Positions 21,717 to 33,356 of a stretch of 64,000 bases of DNA are shown here, piece after piece. The number at the start of each line of letters is the position of its first letter. Positions within the stretch are counted from its first letter, which is position 1. Location: assembly GCF_000226115.1 (NCBI RefSeq), contig NC_016457.1:2728001-2792000 (forward strand). Direction: 5' to 3'. Source of the DNA: Thermothielavioides terrestris NRRL 8126. Its lineage: Eukaryota > Ascomycota > Sordariomycetes > Sordariales > Chaetomiaceae. The translations under genes and the position numbers were made by a program. A model generated the notes under the pieces. The model was not told the origin of the DNA and ran no database searches. It saw only the letters and a list, made by a program, of their open reading frames with translations.

Positions 21717-22282
21717 ATATCTAAAGCTGGGAAAGCTCCGGGGTGTTTGTTCCGTCGACGCCCCGTCCATGCACGGTAGGTCCTGGTTCGCCCCATTCCC
21801 TGACGGCAGTCAAAGCGGAATGTAGTTATTGACACGCGGCTTCAACATTCAACTGAGTCCTATTGCTCTCCACATCCGAACCAACTTACAGATACAGGAG
21901 TGGGTTGCGGCTCCCGGCTGGCACGCAGCGCATGTATCTGTTCCACGTCCCAACAGTAATGTCTTGTCCATTTCTGTTGCCTCTCTGGTGTTACAAAAAG
22001 GAAGTATGGGTAATGAGAGACGAGTCTCGAGCGTTCTTTGGAGCCCTTCCTGGGGCTGCTGGCACTGATGCCGCTTGGACCCCTTGTATCTTGGCCCACC
22101 TCCGCCTCCTGGAATGCCATTCCGACTCGAAAGCTGTTGTTCCTCCGTGATGAGGCATGGATCATAGAGGCCACTAGTGGTTTGGGGGATACTATTATGG
22201 GTTTTCCCCCGGCAACCCGTACAGTTGTACAACACGTGTTCCTGGGTGGGCAGTCAAATCTTGGTGACTTCTCGGGCGTCGT

Positions 22283-23432
22283 TTAGCAAGACTGGTAGAT
22301 GAGCAATGGCTCGCCGACGTTGGTGATTTCGGGGATCGTGCACTTCAGGTCAAACGCCTTTGCGAGCACGATCTTGAAGATCTGCGCACGGTCAGCCGTC
22401 ACGTTCGGGAAATGGTGGTCGCGATTGCCACGCACCTTCTGGACATTGATGCTGTGGCTGGTGCTGCTAAAGATCAGTGCTGCGCGCATGGCCTTGGCGA
22501 AGCGCCGAGCCTGCCACAATCGTCCGTGTCAACCAACCGTGCACATGAAGCTGATTATTCTACGCCGTTCAGACAAGTCGTACCTGGTTCGAGATCTCCT
22601 CCTGCTCCTCGCGCGACAGGTTCACAAAGTGGTCGTACTTCGTCCCCACGAGGACGGGGATGGCCGTCTTGTTGAAGCCGCGCCCCTGACGATACCACTC
22701 CTTGATGCTGTTCAACGTGCTCTTCCGTGTCAGGTCGAACATGAACAGGATCGCCACGGCATCGTTGCAGACCAACGGTAGCATGTTGACAAACTCGCGC
22801 TGGCCACCCAAGTCCCAGATGCTGAACGTAATCTCGGTGTTCCGGATGCTGATGGTCTTCTCCATGAAGTTGACCCCCAGAGTCTGGATGTAGTCTTCGT
22901 CCCAGCTCCCCTCGACATATTTGACCATCAGACTTGTCTTTCCGATCTGGGCATCCCCCACCATGCCGACTTTGATCACGACGTGGTTGCGCCCGGGGTT
23001 TTGTTGCTCGGCAGGCGCTCCGTTGCTGCCTGCCCTCGAGGCCTGGTCCGCTCCGTACGCAGTCCCATGTCCCGAAAGGCCCGAGGGCGGCCGGGATGCG
23101 GGAGGCGCGGGAACCGGCGGGGTTGCGTAGCGAGCTGTCGGCTCGCCATCTGTGCTATCGGGCGGGTAATGCGAGCGAGGCGAATTGCTTAAGCCCTGGT
23201 CGACAGGGTGTGATGGGACATGGTCCTGCTGCTCATGGAAGCCATTCTGGTCGTGGATGTCGTTGTATTCTGGCACCGCAGGGTTATGGTACTGGTGCAG
23301 TTGCGGGTGTTGCTGCGGCTGCTGAAGGGAACTGTCGATGCTGCCGAGGGTGTCGTCGTAGGGTTCGGTCGGGAGCGGGGCAGAGGGCGGCGCCGGGTCA
23401 GAGACCGGGACCGCACTCTGATCTTGTTCCAT
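22283..23432 (-). CDS. Septation initiation GTPase Spg1/Tem1
   Basis: Ras-superfamily switch at the top of the septation initiation / mitotic exit network, acting at spindle pole bodies. Exons on the minus strand, 23432-22584, 22510-22436 and 22381-22283, give 340 aa. A Gln/Pro/His-rich N-terminal extension of about 150 residues, usual in filamentous fungi, precedes the G domain. G1 is GDAQIGKTS, the switch II motif WDLGGQ replaces the usual DxAGQ, and TKYD stands in place of NKxD; these variants mark the Spg1/Tem1 family. G5 is in [11 protein letters not shown], and the C-terminus ends LLIYQSC. A non-ATG frame continues upstream; 23432 is the first ATG. Introns are 73 and 54 nt with standard ends. 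Confidence 0.94.
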
Positions 23433-24787
23433 GGTATCCACGGTACTGCGAAACTGGGCTGGAGCGCCCGGCGGAAGACTCGAGGGACCCAGCGTGGAAG
23501 CTGATTGCAGGCGCAGCGGTAGGTGGGGTGTCAAAGAGGAAACAGTCGACGCGCCGTGCCCCGGAGAGTCCGAGTGCGCTACAGGGTCTGGGTTCGGATG
23601 ATGTTCGCCTGATGTGGATGGGAAAGAGAACAGGTTGATGAGCGGTGTACGGTGCGGCCTGGGGGTTGATTATCGGGATGATGCTTTCATAAAACGAAAG
23701 GAGTTGTCCGATTCGAAAACTGTACTGAACGATCGGATTGGACACGGAGCCGGGTCGGGTCGATGGGCCTCGTTGCTGTCCCTCTTATGCGCTGTCTCGC
23801 CCGTCCGTCGCCAGTCGCCAGTCACCGATTGCTTGCTCAGTTGGCGGGCGCAGCGCAGGACTGCGCGAGCCCTCGATTGTTTCCCTCGTAGAGCAGCTGC
23901 CTCGAAACTAAAATACTGGGAATGTGGGCTTCGATCAAGTGCCGTGGACTTGGAAATGCAGGCCGGCGGTGGATGAAAGGAACCCAGTCGAAGAGCTCAG
24001 CTGCACAGTGGATGACAGGGTGAACCCACAGGTACCTACCCACCCGCTGCGCTGCGTTGCTTCCCAGGTTGGGCGGGGCGCCCACGACACAACAGGGCTG
24101 GGCAGGGGACTAGCTGTGATTGAGAGCAGCCACGGAGTTAACGTTAAAGTGGCCACCTGCAGCACGCCAACGGACGCGCTTTTGATGCAAAGAATGCGAC
24201 GCGAGCCGAAGATCAACGTTCCCGATTAAAGCAAGAGAAACGATGCAGACTTGTAGCTCAGTCCAGGCGAGGTCCCCAGGAACACCATGGAATCTCAGGC
24301 TTCCAAGTGCCCGGCCATGCAGTGCATTCGTGCAAACAGACAGCCACTAAACACAGAGATAATAAGATGGGCGGGATGCAGCAGCGCCCGGCCTGATAGG
24401 AACAGCCTATTGTTGTCCGCCTGGCTTTCCAAGGCATCACCTTCAAATCTCCCGTTTGTTGTCGTGATCGCGGGGTTGCCCGTAGTGCATTCCACGCCGT
24501 GGGTCCAGGTCCGACTCCAAGCACGGGGCGCACATTATGTCAGCTCGGCAGCTCGGGTCCCCTGCTGGCGCTCTGACTGGCCTGCCGGCGATTGCCGGCT
24601 GTCCGATTCAGCGGGCCCATCCGATTCGCGGTTCAATCGGCGTCATTCGATTTAGTGTACGGAGTAAGTTATCTTTTGCGCAGCCAGCCGACAGAGCGAC
24701 CGACCGACCAACCGACCAACCGACCGACCGGCGTCAGGAGTAGTCGCAGCTATTCAGTCTCGCAGCAGCCTGCCCACATCATTCGCA
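23433..24787. other. Divergent intergenic region, SPG1 / GCV3
   Basis: About 1.35 kb, no gene supported. It contains TACGGAGTA at 24658-24666 and a tetranucleotide repeat at 24697-24731 close to the GCV3 start. A GTAGCTCAG word near 24252 resembles a tRNA D-arm but has no matching T-arm. Confidence 0.4.
24697..24731. repeat. Tetranucleotide CCGA/CCAA repeat
   Basis: About eight imperfect tandem units of ACCG/ACCA, 57 bp upstream of the GCV3 start codon, so probably in its 5' UTR or core promoter. Confidence 0.8.
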
Positions 24788-25375
24788 ATGGCTTCAATTG
24801 CGCGGTGCCTAAGGGTCGCCCGGCCCTCCGCTCGTTTTGCCGTCGTCTCCGCTTCCCGCACAATCGGTGTCCGGCCCTTCTCCGTGACCGCCACAAGTGA
24901 GAAAACGCCGGGCCACCCAAGCTGTTGATCCCGCCCTGCTAACCCGCTGGCTCCGCACCGTGATATAGACGCGATAAGGAAATACACCAAGGAGCACGAG
25001 TGGATTGACCTCTCGGCGGATAAAAAGACGGGTGTTCTGGGCATCAGCGAGTATGCCGCCAAGTCGCTGGGCGACATTGTCTACGTCGAGCTGCCGGAAG
25101 AGGGCAGGGAGGCGCAGGCCGGCGACGCCATCGGCGCCGTCGAGTCGGTCAAGAGCGCGGCCGACATCAACGCCCCGATCTCGTGCAAGATCACCCAAGT
25201 CAACCTCGCGCTGGAGGAGAAGCCCGGCACCATCAACCAGGTCCCCGAGGACGACTCGCACGGCGGCGGGTGGATCGCCAAGGTGCAGGTTACCGAGCAA
25301 GGCTTGAAGGACCTCGAGAAGCTGATGGACTCTGCCGAATACGAGGAGTTCACCGCGGCGGAAGGCGCGCATTAA
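24788..25375 (+). CDS. GCV3: Glycine cleavage system H protein
   Basis: Lipoyl carrier of the mitochondrial glycine decarboxylase complex; it shuttles the aminomethyl group between P, T and L proteins. Exons 24788-24896 and 24969-25375 give 171 aa. Exon 1 encodes the mitochondrial presequence (MASIARCLRVARPSARF ... VRPFSVTAT: Arg/Ser/Ala-rich, no acidic residue). The mature part begins NAIRKYTKEHEWI. The lipoylation loop is GAVESVKSA, lysine 98, with the usual upstream LGDIVYVELPEEG and downstream GWIAKVQV. The intron has a CTAAC branch point. The gene converges with the porphobilinogen deaminase gene. Confidence 0.96.
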
Positions 25376-25778
25376 ACCAATCGGCGGGTGTGGGTGGTCA
25401 GTGGAGGTTGGACAAGGAGGTTTGCGGGTTCATCGTCACTTCTTCCTTTACTCTCTCGGACAGTTCAACCTGATAGACACATGGGCCTGGGATTTGTACC
25501 ATAACGGGCCATTGGGGCAACCGGGTGTTGGGTTCACGCAGTTCGAGTCTCGACAGGCGTTCATCAGGCAGACGACGCAAGCAGAAACTGGCGATGCAAA
25601 CCGAAACGTACGCGCATGGTCTGCCTAGACAGGGGAAGATCTCAACAGCTCCCTCCAGAGCAAATGTCTAGTTGATAACTCGCAGTTGGAGAGCTCTAAA
25701 AGTAATTGTGTTGTACAACGGGAAGCCCGCGCTGCAGGGCTAATCCCAATGAGATATCCGCCAATTTCCTATTTCCCC
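25376..25778. other. Convergent intergenic region, GCV3 / HEM3
   Basis: About 400 bp of presumed 3' UTRs. I see no other gene; a GTTCGAGTC word near 25541 is not part of a foldable tRNA. Confidence 0.4.
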
Positions 25779-26816
25779 TCAGGCGTCGCTGACCTTGAGC
25801 GCCGCCCCTGATACGCGCCCCTTGTTGATGTCGTCGAGGATTTTCTGGCCGCCCATCCCGGCCAGCTCCTGTGCCAATTGCTTGCCCATGGCCTCCGCCT
25901 CTTCCAGGCTGGTGACCTCTTGCGTCCTGTCGCCGTCAACGGCTTCCTTGCCATCCAGGCTAACCACCGTTGCCCGTAGCCTCAGCTTCTTCTTCTTCTG
26001 GCCGCCCTCCTCTTCCTCGACCCACGACGTCTGGACACCAATCGGCACACTGCACCCTCCCTCCAGCGTGCGCATGACACTCCGCTCCGCAAGGCACGCC
26101 ATCATGGTCGGCGGATCCTCAATCGCCTTCAACACCTCTTTCATCCTCTGGTCGTCCTCCCGCACCTCCAGCCCCAGCGCGCCCTGGCCGACCGCGTGCA
26201 GCAGCCCGCCACCTTCGGTGTCCGCGTCCAGGTAATGCGCGATCCTGTCGCCATAGTTTAGCCTCAACAGCCCCGCCGCGGCGAGAATGATGGCGTCGAA
26301 GCCCTCCTCGTCGCACTTCCGCAGCCGCGTGTCGATATTCCCCCGCACGTCGCGGAACACCAGGCCGGGGTACCGCCTGCGGAGCTGGGCGGCGCGCCGC
26401 ACGCTGCTCGTGCCGACGACGGCGCCGGCGGGCAGGTCGCCGAGCCGCCGGTAGCGCGCGTCGCGCTCGTGCCGCCGGCTGAACACGACCACGTCGCGCG
26501 GGTCCTCGCGCGCCGGCACGCACCCCAGCGCGCAGCCCGCCGGCAGCGCCGTCGGCATGTCCTTGAGCGAGTGCACGATCACGTCGACCTCGCGCGCCAT
26601 CAGCTTGGCCTCCAGCTCGGTCGTCCACAGGCCCTTGCCCAGCGCCGGCAGCGGCGTCGTCTTGTCGCGGTCCCCCATGGTGGCCATCGCGCGCACCTCG
26701 AAGGTCAGGTGCGGGTGGGCTTTCTGGAGCGCGGCGATCACCAGCTCGGTTTGGCGCAGGGCGAGGGCGGAGCGCCGCGTGCCGACTTTGATCGGGGGCG
26801 TTTCAGGGTTGGTCAT
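25779..26816 (-). CDS. HEM3: Porphobilinogen deaminase (hydroxymethylbilane synthase)
   Basis: Third enzyme of cytosolic heme synthesis; it joins four porphobilinogens into hydroxymethylbilane. Single exon, 345 aa, the normal family length. It starts TPPIKVGTRRSALALRQTEL with the conserved GTRxSxLAxxQ motif. Further landmarks are FTTELE-like LWTTELEAKL, VHSLKDMPTALP with catalytic Asp86, SSVRRAAQLRRRYP, FRDVRGNIDTRLRK, and LEGGCSVPIG, in which Cys255 binds the dipyrromethane cofactor. A Lys-rich insertion (GGQKKKKL) follows the cofactor site. No introns are needed, and the start has the family's usual few residues before IKVGTR. Confidence 0.97.
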   Translation of the reverse strand: MTNPETPPIKVGTRRSALALRQTELVIAALQKAHPHLTFEVRAMATMGDRDKTTPLPALGKGLWTTELEAKLMAREVDVIVHSLKDMPTALPAGCALGCVPAREDPRDVVVFSRRHERDARYRRLGDLPAGAVVGTSSVRRAAQLRRRYPGLVFRDVRGNIDTRLRKCDEEGFDAIILAAAGLLRLNYGDRIAHYLDADTEGGGLLHAVGQGALGLEVREDDQRMKEVLKAIEDPPTMMACLAERSVMRTLEGGCSVPIGVQTSWVEEEEGGQKKKKLRLRATVVSLDGKEAVDGDRTQEVTSLEEAEAMGKQLAQELAGMGGQKILDDINKGRVSGAALKVSDA

Positions 26817-27488
26817 GTTGAGGGTTGATGATGTTCCGTTTGTATGGGCTGTTTGGGTATGCGGATTGCGAGAGGGCGAACGCGCTGGCCTCGGGCAGCT
26901 CGGAAAACGAGGTCAACTGAAAATTGACCAGAAGAGTGGTGTTCTTGTAATGGCGATCGGAAGATCTCGGCCGTGGATGATGTTCTGGTGTGGAGGTTAG
27001 CTACGGGCAAACTTTGAGACCCACGACAGCCTAACAAGTGGAACGCGGGGGCGGGGTAACTCACTCAGGAAAGCTCAGTGCCCGCCAGGCCGGAGTTCCT
27101 CCTGCGATACAGACTCATCGTGTATGCACATGATGAGAAGAAAATTCAAGGTTCCCCAAATTGACTCCGTATAGATAAGGTGCTGGGTCATTTTTCAGGA
27201 GTCACTTACCCACAGGCACGGCGCGCGGTGAACTTCGCCGCCCATGTCCTCAAGGGTCGTATCCACTCGGACCCGAACACATCCTCTGGTGAGTTGGAAT
27301 CAAGTTGAGGAATGGATAACACGATGCAGGCACCGCGAGCAACGCATTGGAGCGCGAAAATACGACAAGTCAAAGAAAGGTTGCATTGGCTCTGGATCTC
27401 AGCTGGCGGCATACAATAGGTTACAGCGTCTGCGCTTGATCAATGGCTAGTACAACGGCGAATCCCACTCGCAGATTCTCTGGCCCCT
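26817..27488. other. HEM3 promoter region
   Basis: About 670 bp between the HEM3 start and the stop of the next minus-strand gene. No ORF is supported; an ACTCCGTA word lies at 27164-27171. Confidence 0.4.
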
Positions 27489-28195
27489 CTACTTCTGAGT
27501 AGGACCGGCCGGCTGAGAGGATTGTTTGTCCGTGAGCTTCTGAGCTTGCTACAGTCCCGGTCAGTCTCGCCAACCACAGCCTCGCAGGCAGGTGATGCTC
27601 GTCAACTTACGCTCTCCTGAGAGGTGTCCATCTCCTTGGACTCGCCTTGCTCCGAACCAGAGCTGGATGGGGTAGGCGCGCCCTCAGAATCGCCGTCAGT
27701 GACACCCTCCGACTCGGCTGCCTCGGCCGTCTGCTCAGCTGCCTCATTCTCGGGCTCCGGGGGTGATTCGGCCTCTGCTTCGACCTTGGCTTCCTTCCTA
27801 GCTGGTTCCGAATGCGTCACATGGGCCTCGCCAGAGCTACTACCATGGCCACTGACGCTGTGTGCCTTGGGCGAGCCAGTCCTGCGCAAGAGGAGGAGCC
27901 CCGTTACTGAGACAGCCAGCGCGGCAATCTGCCTGACTCGGGGCGGGATCGAAGCTGTCAGTTTCGGCCACGGCAATTGGCAATTGGTGGAAGAAACATG
28001 CAAAGACGGAGACGAGTGCTGCTGCCCGGCGCGGTCGTCACGAGCTTACCATGGCCTGTCACTGGACTGCCCAACACGCTCCTGGAGCGAGGCGTAGCCT
28101 CTCCGACCGACGGGGCGGGCCAGCTGCGGCGGGACAGGCCGGCGGAAGGCTGCCTGAAGCGTGAAACGCAGCGTAGACACTCTGCTCGCGATCAT
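27489..28195 (-). CDS. Small predicted mitochondrial membrane protein, uncharacterised
   Basis: I recognise the architecture but not a named function. Exons on the minus strand, 28195-28050, 27932-27611 and 27548-27489, give 175 aa. Exon 1 is a typical mitochondrial presequence (MIASRVSTLRFTLQAAFRRP ... ARPVGRRGYASLQ: Arg-rich, no acids, with an RGYAS cleavage-like site). Then comes SSDRPW|QIAALAVSVTGLLLLRR, one hydrophobic segment that could span a membrane. The remainder is acidic and low-complexity (PEPENEAAEQTAEAAESEG), ending QSSQPAGPTQK. The first intron must be spliced to the AG at 27934-27933 so that TG|G restores the Trp. A nearer AG leaves a wrong phase. From memory, similar short fungal proteins with SDxPW before one membrane helix exist, but I can name no role. 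Confidence 0.7.
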
Positions 28196-29160
28196 GGCTT
28201 GCGGTTGCAGACGACTAATAATCGCTGGCGAGAGTTCGAATGGGGTTGGAGAACACTCGTTCTCCTATTGCCGGCACGATGCGGAGGATGCGGGAACAGA
28301 CCAATCATGGATGCGGAGAAGGCACCACTTCCCGCAAGCAAGCATACGAGAAGCCCGCGTTCCACTGGTTTCCGGGCTTCGCTCGGCAGTGACGTAGTTA
28401 CCTACCTACCCATTTCCTTTCGTCTGTTCTCCTCAACCATTCAGACCGGCTGGAGGTATTTCACAGACCCTAGACTGTACGGAATACTCCGTAATGAACT
28501 GTTTAAGCTCCGGAGCCACCTGCCACAGCTCCGGTTCTGGCTGCATACACTGTAAGCCAAGGACACCAAGGTATTCCAGGCTACGAGGAGGTGCAGTGAC
28601 AGAAATTAGGTGGCGTCATCCTGCAACTTGTGCTGCTGTGGAAAGACGTACCTCCAGGGCTGGGCGTCTTACACAGTATATTGCAGTGGTAGGGTAGCCT
28701 AGCACAGCACAGCTCATGGGAGGTGGCATGGATCAGGGAGCTCCTCCGTGCCGTCGTTGTGAGCAGTTTGTTGTGGGTCGGTGGGCTCGTGCTTCAACCC
28801 CGCGGATGCCCCACCAACATTTGCCTGGAGCTGCCTGATCCGCTGCGTGGGGAAGGTGCACCGATGAACCGCCCAAACATCAACGGCGGCTTTCTCCCGG
28901 AAACCGTGGCCGGGCTTCATTCACAAGATCAACTATTGCACACAAACCATCCCCAGCCGTGCCACAGGTTAGCCTGAAATTCTACGCCACCTCGCCCTTA
29001 TTACCCCGCAGTATCCCATCTCGACGGTTCGGATTCTGACCTGCCGCGCAGGCATCTCTCCGACTGGGCCGCTCTGTGAAATAGACATTACGGCCTACGT
29101 CTCTCTTCTGCAGACGAATCCTCGCTCTGGAGGCTCCCGCTTCTCCTCTCGGCAGCCACC
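28196..29160. other. Divergent intergenic region upstream of CAND1
   Basis: About 960 bp with no gene. It has a near-palindrome TACGGAATACTCCGTA at 28478-28493 and CTACCTACC words near 28400. Both promoters are expected here. Confidence 0.4.
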
Positions 29161-32100
29161 ATGGCGACCACAATCCCGCAGAACCCGACTCCCCAGACGG
29201 TCATGCAGCTGCTGACCAAGATCACCGACTCGGACCCCGACTTCCGGTTTATGGCCCTTGACGATCTCCTTAAGGTCTTTACCGTGGCGAAGCCAGAATT
29301 TTTGCTCCATGACTACAATACGGCGGCGCGTACTGTCGACCATGTCGTGCGTGCCCTGGACGATCAGAATGGAGAGGTCCAGAATCAGGCGATCAAGTGG
29401 TAAGAGTCGACCCTTCCTGACCCCTGCGGAGAGACTGGCCAGGTCTAAAACTGCTCTGCCGCAGCCTCGGACCGCTAGTGAAGAAGATTACCCCGCAATT
29501 AATTGCGCCGATGATGGAGAAGCTCTGCAGCTTGAAGCTCAAGAATTCGCTCGACGATTCGATCCCGTCCATGGCGATCCGCGCCGTCGTGGATGCGCTA
29601 CCTCGTCCGGTGCCCGGCGTCACACCGACCAAAGATGTCAACGAGGCGTACGCCAGCATCAGCAGGGTGCTCATCCCTCGATTCCTTGGACGGGCAACCT
29701 CGGCCGCCAAGGGCGTCCCGGGGCTGCTGGACCCCGAGGACCCCAATTCCGACTCGGTCGACGTGCTAATCGATGTGGTTCGGTGCTTTGGTCCCATGCT
29801 CCAGTCGTTCGAGATCGAGGCTCTACACAATGCTGTCGTCACCATTCTAGAGAAGGACAAGGGCAATTCGGTTGTCAAGAAGAGGGCTGTTGTTGCCATC
29901 TCCATGCTCGCCCATTACCTTTCCGACGCACTCCTGGACGCCTTCATCAAGCGTGTCACCGGGGTGCTTAGACAGCCCCAATTAAAAGACGCCACCCGCC
30001 GGCTTTACATTACCGTGCTGGGCTCCATGGCTCGGTCTATTCCTTACCGATTCGGCCTTCATCTGGCGAATGTCGCCCCTCTTGTTCTCGGGGTGCTGAG
30101 CGAGGAGGAGCTCCAGGCGCAGCTTGAGGATATCAGCGAGGGTGAAGGAGCTACTCTGGAGTTCAACGAAGTCCGGGAGGCTGCGCTCGTCGCCTTGGAG
30201 GCATTCCTCTCATCGTGCCCAACTCAGATGCGCGCGTTCACCGACCAAGCCATCGAAGCTTGCATCCGGTATCTGAAATTCGACCCCAACTATGCCGTCG
30301 ACGAGGACGAGGAGATGGAAGACAACGAAGAAGACGAGAACGATGAGCTCGAAGAGGATGACGAGTTCGAGGCCGTTGGCGGTTTCGATGACGACGATGA
30401 TGCCAGCTGGAAGGTGCGACGCAGCGCTGCAAAAGGGCTGCACACCATCATCTCAACCAGGAGCAGCGGCGATCTGCTCGAAAATGGCGTTCTGTACGGC
30501 ACCGTGGCTCCTGCTCTTGTCAAGAGGTTCAATGAGCGCGAGGAAAACGTGCGCCTCGAAGTGTTATCGGCAATGGCCCTGCTCGTGCGGAAGACGGGAG
30601 AGGGCGTCTTGCCTGACTTCTCTCGCGATGGGGAGCAGTTGAGCCAGCAGGCCCCAACTCGAAAGCGGCGGCGCCAGAGTAGCGCAACTGGCCTCTCGTC
30701 AGTTCTTTCTGGGACCGGTCTCACCTCGCCGGCCACAGAGAAAGTGCCGGCGACGGGCCCGCGTGCCGAACTGGCCGCACTGACCCCAGCGATCATCAAA
30801 CCGCTGACAGGGCTGCTCAAAGGGAAACTTATACCCACCAAACAGGCCTGCATTACTCTGCTGGACGACATTGTATGCGCACAGAGGGGTGGACTCGAGT
30901 CGTATTTCGACCAGATCATCTTGCCCATCCTGGAGGCCATCAAGCCCTCTTCTGCTGCTTCTGCTTCGGCGTCTCTTTCATCTGCGGGTGGGAGCGCAAC
31001 GGCAACCACCTTGAGACTGGCAGCCCTTCGTTTGACCAGCGACATCTCACAGAACCACTCTTCCGCCGTACTGCACCCATATCTCACGCAAATTGTCTCT
31101 GGAATCGTCGCGGTGGCCCATGATCGGTTCTATAAGATTTCCGCGGAAGCCATTCAGACGGCCGAGGAGTTGATCAAGGCCATCACTCCCCCACGGTCCC
31201 GTATGGCCGCTCAGAAGTTTAAGGGCGAGCTCCGGAAGCTCTATGAGGTTGTCATTGACCGAGCAACCGCCAATGATGCCGATGCCGAAGTTCGACAGAA
31301 GGCCATCCGTGCTCTTGGTACGCTTTTGGCTCGCACAACCGGCCCGGAGGGATCGGGCCTTCTCCCTGATGACAAGCGCTCGGCGTCTCTCGTGTGTCTT
31401 CTTGAGAGGCTCAAGAATGAGACAACCAGGCTGGCCGCGGTGCGGGCGGTCGACACCGCGGCTGCCATGTCGGCGGATACCGTCACATTTGAGCCACAGT
31501 GGACCCGCCAAGTTGCAGTCGAATTGGCAGCCCAGTTGCGCAAGTCGAACCGCGCCCTGAGAGGGTCGAGCATCATGGCGCTGAAACACCTCATCCTGTC
31601 CCCCGCTACCAAAGGAAGCCTGGATAAGACGACGACACAGAACATCGTCGCGGCCCTGATCCCTGTCATCACGAACAACGATGTTCAACTCCTTGGGCCG
31701 GGGCTCCTGGTGCTCGCCAGGCTTACCCAGGAGATGCCCGATGTTGTTGTGATTCCGGACCTTGTTGAGTCGCTTTGCAAGCTTCTCCAGACAACTGTTA
31801 CTGGGTCCGTCCTTGATTCCCTAATCGTCCTTGTCACGCAAGCGGGCCAGGCGGGTCAAGGCAAGCCCTTGATGGGCGCCTTCCTCAAGAATGTTGGTGT
31901 TGCGGGCGATCCCGCTGTGGTCGGCAAGGTCATAGGAACGCTTCTCGTTGCAAGCGGTGGCTCGGCTGGAGTCACGCTCGATGACTTCATCCGGGAGATC
32001 GGCGCCAGTTCCGGGGACCAGGCGAGAAGCAGTCTCGCGCTGGCCGTCATTGGCGAAGCTGGACTTCGGCTGGGCGACAAATTCCCCATTGCGCCGACGC

Positions 32101-33356
32101 TGTTCTTGGAGCAGTTCACCAACGAATACGACAAGGTGTCGCTCTCGGCGGCCGTGGCTCTCGGCCGGGCCGGGGCGGGCAATGTTTCGGTTTATTTGCC
32201 TGTCATCCTCCAGTCGATGACCCAGAAAGGCGGCATCCAGTACCTGCTTCTGCAATCCGTCAAGGAGATTCTTCAGCAAGCTGCGCTCTCCTCTGCCGAC
32301 ATCAGCCAGTTCTCTACGCGTCTTTGGGAGCAGATTCTTGCTGCCAGCAGCGCCGAGGATAACAAGGCTGTGTGCGCCGAATGCATTGGGCGCATGGTCA
32401 TCATTGATCCGACCACATACATGCCCAAGCTCGAGGTGCGCCTTATATTTCGCCCCCGCGCTTGTTTTGGCCCACGATGCTAACTGATCTCCAGTCTCTG
32501 TTCCGAAACCAGTCGCCAGGGCTGAGGGCCATCGCCGTTCAGGCCCTCCGGTACACGCTCCCAGATGACAACGAGGCATTCGATGCATTGCTTAGGAATT
32601 CCCTCGTCGATATGTTGAAGACTGCGTTGAGCGATCCCGAGCTCGAGATCCGCCGCCACTCTATGTCCACTTTGACCTCGGCGGCCCACAACAAGCCTGA
32701 GCTGATCCTGGCCCAACTCAACCAGCTCATGCCGTTTGTTATGGACGAGACCGTCGTCAAGCCGGAGCTCATCCGCGAGGTCCAGATGGGTCCGTTCAAG
32801 CACATCATCGACGACGGCTTGGAAGTGCGAAAGGTAGGCTCGGCGGCGTTCCTGGCTGTTGTTTACGCTGCTTCTGACGAGCTATGATTAGGCGGCCTAC
32901 GAGACTCTGTATGCTCTCATTGAGTCAGCCTTCTCCCGTATGAGCATCATCGACCTGTACGATCGCATCGTCGCCGGTCTCTCAGACGATAACGACATCC
33001 GATCGCTTTGCAACCTCATGGTCTCGAAGCTGGTCCTCCTCGCTCCCGACGAGACGATCCGCCGGCTCGACTCGATCGCCGAGGGCTTTAGAAAGACACT
33101 GTCTCACAAACTTAAGGACAATGCAGTGAAGCAGGAAATCGAGAAGCAGGAAGAGGCCAACAAGGCGGTCCTGCGCCTCACGCTGCTCTTGGGAGATAAG
33201 CTCAACAAATCGGCGCTGAACACTGGTGGTGGCGCCGGCGCTGGATCGAGCCCGGCCTGGACGAGCTACTGGGAGTGGGTCAACCGGGACTTTGCCGAGC
33301 AACTCAGGAGTCTCAGCGAGGAGAATAAGGAAGCCAGCGCTGCTGTCTCCGTCTAA
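29161..33356 (+). CDS. Cullin-associated NEDD8-dissociated protein (CAND1/TIP120)
   Basis: Exchange factor for SCF-type ubiquitin ligases: it binds cullins without NEDD8 and swaps substrate receptors. Exons 29161-29399, 29465-32435, 32495-32833 and 32892-33356 give 1337 aa, made almost wholly of HEAT repeats. Diagnostic stretches: the N-terminus VMQLLTKITDSDPDFRFMAL and DLLKVF, DQNGEVQNQAIKCLGPLV, ISRVLIPRF, LRPQLKDATRRLYITVLGS-like text, EEDENDELEEDDEF (acidic insert near residues 355-395) followed by DASWKVRRSAAKGLH, and the C-terminal TIP120 region with MGPFKHIIDDGLEVRK|AAYETLY. The protein is slightly longer than animal CAND1 (about 1230) because of the acidic insert and a Ser/Pro linker after residue 470. 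Confidence 0.94.

Larger units (their letters stand above)
20967..22282. other. Intergenic region with poly(A) and duplicated 30-mer
   Basis: No gene supported. It holds a 57-base A run (21657-21713), an imperfect direct repeat (21381-21475), and one TACTCCGTA word (21572-21580). The 3' UTRs of the two convergent genes probably lie at its ends. Confidence 0.45.

Noticed and set aside
23433..23534. Extension of Spg1 upstream of 23432
   Set aside because: The longer frame begins with TTG, not ATG; the first ATG is 23432.
24250..24270. tRNA D-arm-like GTAGCTCAG
   Set aside because: No matching T-loop or acceptor stem within tRNA distance.
26119..26628. Second frame inside HEM3 rich in Arg/Gly/Ala
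   Set aside because: Same-strand frame shadow of the porphobilinogen deaminase gene.
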